This document shows, piece after piece, positions 6,233-8,729 of a DNA stretch of 8,729 bases (position 1 is its first letter; each line of letters starts with the position of its first letter). Source of the stretch: Oscillospiraceae bacterium (GTDB lineage: Bacteria > Bacillota > Clostridia > Oscillospirales > Oscillospiraceae). The DNA lies in contig CACXBO010000146.1 in assembly GCA_902765975.1 (NCBI GenBank), forward strand, positions 1-8,729, written 5' to 3'. The notes beneath the pieces were generated by a model. It saw only the letters and a list, made by a program, of their open reading frames with translations. It had not been told where the DNA came from and searched no databases. The position numbers were made by a program, and so were the translations under genes.

Positions 6233-6769
6233 TTACAACGTCTCAATTAATTCGTATAGCTCCTGCTCTTTATCGGCAAAGAGGATATTTCTCAGTTCGT
6301 CAGGCTTAATCAGCTCGTCATCGACCATAGCCTTGAAAAGCGCTTTCAGAGGTTCGTAGAAGCCCTGATAATTAAATAGGATCAGTTTACTGTCGATCCT
6401 GCCCATTTTGATAAGCGAAGCGGTATCGGCAAGCTCCTCCAGTGTTCCGGTGCTTCCCGGGAACGCAATAAAAATGTCCGAAAGCTCAATAAGCTTCTCC
6501 TTGCGCTCGTTCATCGTCTTTGTAACAATAAGCTGAGTTAATCCGTCAAGCTGAAACTCGGACTCAATAAAGAATTCAGGTTCAACCCCGATGACCTCTC
6601 CTCCGGCATGAAGTGCGCTTATTGCAATTTCTCCCATTAATCCCGATTTACTTCCGCCGTAGATCAGACGGTGACCTTTTTCTGCAATACGCCTCCCGAA
6701 ACGGCGAACGACGTCTAAATATTTTCCGCCTTTACCGGGCTGCGCGCTGAGATAAACGCAGATATTCAT
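6233..6769 (-). CDS. LOG-family (TIGR00730) nucleotide 5'-monophosphate phosphoribohydrolase-like protein
   Basis: A 178-residue Rossmann-fold protein of the LOG / 'lysine decarboxylase-like' family. Characterised members release the base from cytokinin or purine ribonucleoside 5'-monophosphates; true lysine decarboxylase activity is not supported for this family. Visible motifs are MNICVYLSAQPG at the first strand, YGGSKSGLMG at 37-46, the GGEVIGVEP strand, MNERKEKL with the presumed catalytic Arg89, and PGSTGTLEE at 104-112. The last is the family's PGGxGTxxE signature with Ser106 in place of the second Gly and the presumed catalytic Glu112 kept. The start at 6769 overlaps the proS stop as TAATG. 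No good ribosome binding site lies at normal distance, so coupled translation with proS is likely. An earlier in-frame GTG at 6826 lies inside proS and is rejected. The substrate cannot be determined from sequence. Confidence 0.9.
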   Translation of the reverse strand: MNICVYLSAQPGKGGKYLDVVRRFGRRIAEKGHRLIYGGSKSGLMGEIAISALHAGGEVIGVEPEFFIESEFQLDGLTQLIVTKTMNERKEKLIELSDIFIAFPGSTGTLEELADTASLIKMGRIDSKLILFNYQGFYEPLKALFKAMVDDELIKPDELRNILFADKEQELYELIETL

Positions 6770-8205
6770 TAGTAAGCAATGCCCCACACGACCATCTTCT
6801 CCGCCTTGCCGCCGCAGACAGGGCACGTGTCAGAGATATGCTCCTGATCGAATGGAATGTTGCGGCTTGATACTCCGGCGAGCTCCTTCATTTTGACCTC
6901 GCACTCCTCGCTGCCGCACCACATTGTCTTAACAAACCCTCCGCCGTTTTCCATAATAGTCTTTACCTCGGAAACCTCGGTTGCAGAATAAGTGTGCTCG
7001 TTAAGATTGCTGAGCGCTTTTTCATATAACCCGTCGTGTACGCTCTGGAGAAGCTCGGGAAGCTTTTCCACAAGCTCGTCAAGACCGACTGTAGCTTTTT
7101 CACCGTTATCGCGCCTCGCGACTACGCACTGGTTGTTTTCAATGTCGCGCGGACCAAGCTCAATGCGAAGCGGAACGCCCTTCATCTCCCACTCGGAGAA
7201 TTTCCAGCCGGCAGAATTATCCGAGAAATCACCCTTAACGCGTATTCCTGCGGCCTCAATGGCATTAACGACCTCCTGAGCCTTCTCGAGAACGCCTTCC
7301 TTATGCTGTGCAATCGGCAAAACAACGACCTGTATAGGAGCAATTGCCGGGGGGAGAACGAGACCGTTATTATCGCCGTGCGTCATTATAACAGCTCCGA
7401 TGAGCCTTGTGGTGCTTCCCCATGAGGTCTGATACGGATACTGCAGAGTATTGTCGCGGCCTGTATAGGTAACGTTATAGGCGCGCGAGAACTTATCTCC
7501 GAAATAGTGGCTCGTTGCGGACTGAAGCGCCTTGCGGTCCTTCATCATTGCTTCAATAGAATAGGTAGCCTCTGCACCGGCAAATTTTTCTTTATCGGTC
7601 TTTCTGCCCTTTACGACGGGAATCGCAAGGATTTTCTCGCAAAAATCGGCATAGAGCTCAAGCTGCTGCTCCGTTTCTCTCTGCGCTTCCTCTGCCGTCT
7701 CGTGGATAGTATGACCCTCCTGCCACCAGAACTCTCTTGAGCGGAGGAAGGGTCGGGTAGTTTTTTCCCAGCGGATAACGGAGCACCACTGATTATACAG
7801 CATAGGGAGCTGGCGGTAAGTCTGGAGCACGTTTGCCCAGTGATCGCAGAACATGGTCTCGCTCGTGGGGCGGAAAGCAAGCCTCTCCTCAAGCTTCTCC
7901 GAACCTCCCTCAGTTACCCAAGCAACTTCTGGAGCAAAACCGTTAACAAGCTCGCCCTCTTTTTTCAAAAGGCTCTCCGGGATTAGAACAGGCATCGCGA
8001 CGTTAACGTGTCCTGTCTTTTTGAACTCTGCGTCCATTATACGCTGGATATTCTCCCATATAGCATATCCGTAAGGACGGAGAATGGTAAAGCCCTTAAC
8101 GCTTGCGTATTCGATAAGCTCAGCTTTACGGCAAACGTCGGTATACCACTGCGCAAAATCAACGTCCATATCGGTTATTTCTTTGATTTTTTTATCCTTA
8201 GCCAT
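6769..8205 (-). CDS. proS: Prolyl-tRNA synthetase, archaeal/eukaryotic-type (short form, ProS type 3)
   Basis: A 478-residue class II aminoacyl-tRNA synthetase that charges tRNA-Pro with proline, releasing AMP and pyrophosphate. The class II core has motif 1 around MPVLIP (71-76), the FRPTSETMF loop for proline/ATP (111-119), motif 2 RPFLRSREFWWQEGHT (151-166), and motif 3 region AVIMTHGDNNGLVLPP (271-286). The anticodon-binding domain follows (about 289-390). The C-terminal zinc domain carries Cys430, Cys435, Cys461 and Cys464 and ends with the conserved terminal Tyr (GIAY). There is no editing insertion between motifs 2 and 3, and the length fits the short archaeal-type ProS. The ATG at 8205 has AGAGGA at suitable distance. 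An upstream TTG at 8304 would precede the promoter. The LOG-family gene overlaps its stop by one base. Confidence 0.97.
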   Translation of the reverse strand: MAKDKKIKEITDMDVDFAQWYTDVCRKAELIEYASVKGFTILRPYGYAIWENIQRIMDAEFKKTGHVNVAMPVLIPESLLKKEGELVNGFAPEVAWVTEGGSEKLEERLAFRPTSETMFCDHWANVLQTYRQLPMLYNQWCSVIRWEKTTRPFLRSREFWWQEGHTIHETAEEAQRETEQQLELYADFCEKILAIPVVKGRKTDKEKFAGAEATYSIEAMMKDRKALQSATSHYFGDKFSRAYNVTYTGRDNTLQYPYQTSWGSTTRLIGAVIMTHGDNNGLVLPPAIAPIQVVVLPIAQHKEGVLEKAQEVVNAIEAAGIRVKGDFSDNSAGWKFSEWEMKGVPLRIELGPRDIENNQCVVARRDNGEKATVGLDELVEKLPELLQSVHDGLYEKALSNLNEHTYSATEVSEVKTIMENGGGFVKTMWCGSEECEVKMKELAGVSSRNIPFDQEHISDTCPVCGGKAEKMVVWGIAY

Positions 8206-8239
8206 GGCTTTTCCTCTTTTTCTATATAAATTTACGATT

Positions 8240-8268
8240 ATTTTAATGTTATCGGCTCTGATTGTCAA
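8240..8268 (-). promoter_or_regulatory. Near-consensus sigma-A promoter for proS
   Basis: On the - strand TTGACA (8263-8268), a 17-base spacer and TAAAAT (8240-8245) form an almost perfect vegetative promoter. Transcription should start near 8232, giving a leader of about 27 bases. That is too short for a T-box or other tRNA-sensing leader, so expression looks constitutive. Confidence 0.85.
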
Positions 8269-8335
8269 GGCGGATTTATTTTTATTGAGCTTCTTTTGTC
8301 TCAATCGTCAAAATGCGAAAAAAAGCAAATAATCG

Positions 8336-8364
8336 TTGCAAACTTTTAGTTAAAATAGTACAAT
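8336..8364 (+). promoter_or_regulatory. Sigma-A promoter for the divergent glycoside hydrolase gene
   Basis: TTGCAA (8336-8341), a 17-base spacer and TACAAT (8359-8364) face away from proS. The start point should be near 8371, about 30 bases before the ATG at 8402. A GCAA-N7-TTGC inverted repeat (8325-8339) overlaps the -35 box and could be an operator, but this is weak evidence. Confidence 0.75.
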
Positions 8365-8381
8365 AGTAATATAAAGTTAAA

Positions 8382-8389
8382 GGGGGGAG
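8382..8389 (+). promoter_or_regulatory. Ribosome binding site for the glycoside hydrolase gene
   Basis: A G-rich run GGGGGGAG lies 12 bases before the ATG at 8402, a slightly long spacing. No other ATG, GTG or TTG in frame lies closer to it, since the frame upstream reads ATA, GTA, TAT. Confidence 0.55.
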
Positions 8390-8401
8390 AGTATAGTATA
8401 T

Positions 8402-8729
8402 ATGCTGCTCAGTATCTGCGACGGATGGGAATTTACCGAAAGTTGGTCTGAGGAATTCTTGAACGGAAAAAAGCCCGGAGACCCTGTCAGAATACCTCAT
8501 ACGGTAAGAGAGCTTCCTCTTCATTACGCGCTTAATGAGGAATACGAGATGATTTGCGGATATCGCAGAAAGCTCAGGATAGACCACGACCTTTCGGGCA
8601 AACGAGTCTTGCTCCGCTTTGACGGCGCAGCGCATATTGCCGACGTTTTCGTAAACGGAACCCTTGCCGGGAGCCACAGATCCGGCTATACGGCGTTTTC
8701 GTTTGACATAACAGACCTTGTTTCAACTG
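8402..8729 (+). CDS. Glycoside hydrolase family 2 protein, beta-galactosidase/beta-glucuronidase type (3' truncated)
   Basis: The frame is open from the ATG at 8402 to the end of the window (109 codons). The visible part is the GH2 N-terminal sugar-binding jelly-roll domain. After MLLSICDGWEF comes VRIPHTVRELPLHY, the usual 'lPHt' segment. Then comes YEMICGYRRKL, the 'YR+' strand, and GKRVLLRFDGAAHIADVFVNG, the most typical GH2 stretch. SGYTAFSFDITDLV follows, where the family has GGYtpFxxDiT. No signal peptide is seen, so an intracellular enzyme acting on imported oligosaccharides is likely. The catalytic glutamates would lie far downstream and outside the window, so substrate specificity cannot be named. 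It has its own promoter and runs divergently from proS. Confidence 0.92.
   Translation, partial: MLLSICDGWEFTESWSEEFLNGKKPGDPVRIPHTVRELPLHYALNEEYEMICGYRRKLRIDHDLSGKRVLLRFDGAAHIADVFVNGTLAGSHRSGYTAFSFDITDLVST

Noticed and set aside
7611..7892. Arginine/serine-rich open frame on the - strand inside proS
   Set aside because: It is an out-of-frame shadow of proS with low-complexity composition and no domain.
8206..8304. N-terminal extension of proS from a TTG at 8304
   Set aside because: It lies upstream of and across the near-consensus proS promoter; the ATG at 8205 has a proper ribosome binding site and fits the family start.
8341..8378. AACTTT/AAAGTT inverted repeat around the GH2 promoter
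   Set aside because: The arms are six bases, far apart and AT-rich; chance is a sufficient explanation.
8282..8677. Open frame of 131 codons on the - strand at the right edge
   Set aside because: It is antisense to the GH2 gene and spans the divergent promoter region.
1..8729. Search for CRISPR arrays, insertion sequences, tRNA genes, phage or toxin-antitoxin genes
   Set aside because: No direct repeats with spacers, transposase motifs, cloverleaf sequences or small toxin-antitoxin pairs were seen on either strand.

Overview
The window looks like a chromosomal segment of a Gram-positive anaerobe of the class Clostridia, probably a gut Oscillospirales/Ruminococcaceae-type organism. This is an inference from several things seen together: strong AGGAGG-type ribosome binding sites, sigma-A type promoters, moderate base composition, a short archaeal/eukaryotic-type prolyl-tRNA synthetase, a CBS-DRTGG family II pyrophosphatase, and a Firmicutes-style type IV pilus gene set. 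I see no mobile element, CRISPR array, tRNA, rRNA or phage gene.

Left part (1-3209, + strand): the end of a type IV pilus / type II secretion-like operon. It holds the C-terminal part of a GspF/PilC platform protein, then four small proteins with one N-terminal membrane segment each (pseudopilin-like), then a complete PilT-type retraction ATPase, closed by a strong hairpin terminator. Stops and starts overlap (ATGA, TAATG, ATGA), so the small genes are translationally coupled. The assembly ATPase, the major pilin and the prepilin peptidase are not in the window and may lie upstream. Only one of the four small proteins carries a canonical prepilin motif with Glu at +5.

Middle (3215-6180, - strand): a two-gene unit of ppaC-like CBS-DRTGG manganese pyrophosphatase followed 14 bases later by pepT (tripeptide aminopeptidase). 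It runs from its own extended -10 promoter and converges on the pilus operon at a hairpin that may serve both directions.

Right part (6203-8268, - strand): proS and a LOG-family nucleotide phosphoribohydrolase overlap by one base and form a second unit. It runs from a near-consensus promoter with a short leader (no T-box) and ends in a 12-bp hairpin. ProS and the downstream pyrophosphatase make a functional pair: aminoacylation releases pyrophosphate, and the next unit hydrolyses it.

Right edge (8336-8729, + strand): a divergent promoter drives the start of a glycoside hydrolase family 2 (beta-galactosidase/beta-glucuronidase type) gene that runs off the end. It suggests a carbohydrate-using neighbourhood beyond the window.

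No stretch over 300 bases lacks a gene. The longest gap (8206-8401) is the divergent promoter region. Most of the window is housekeeping. The least described part is the set of small pilus proteins at 447-2072.
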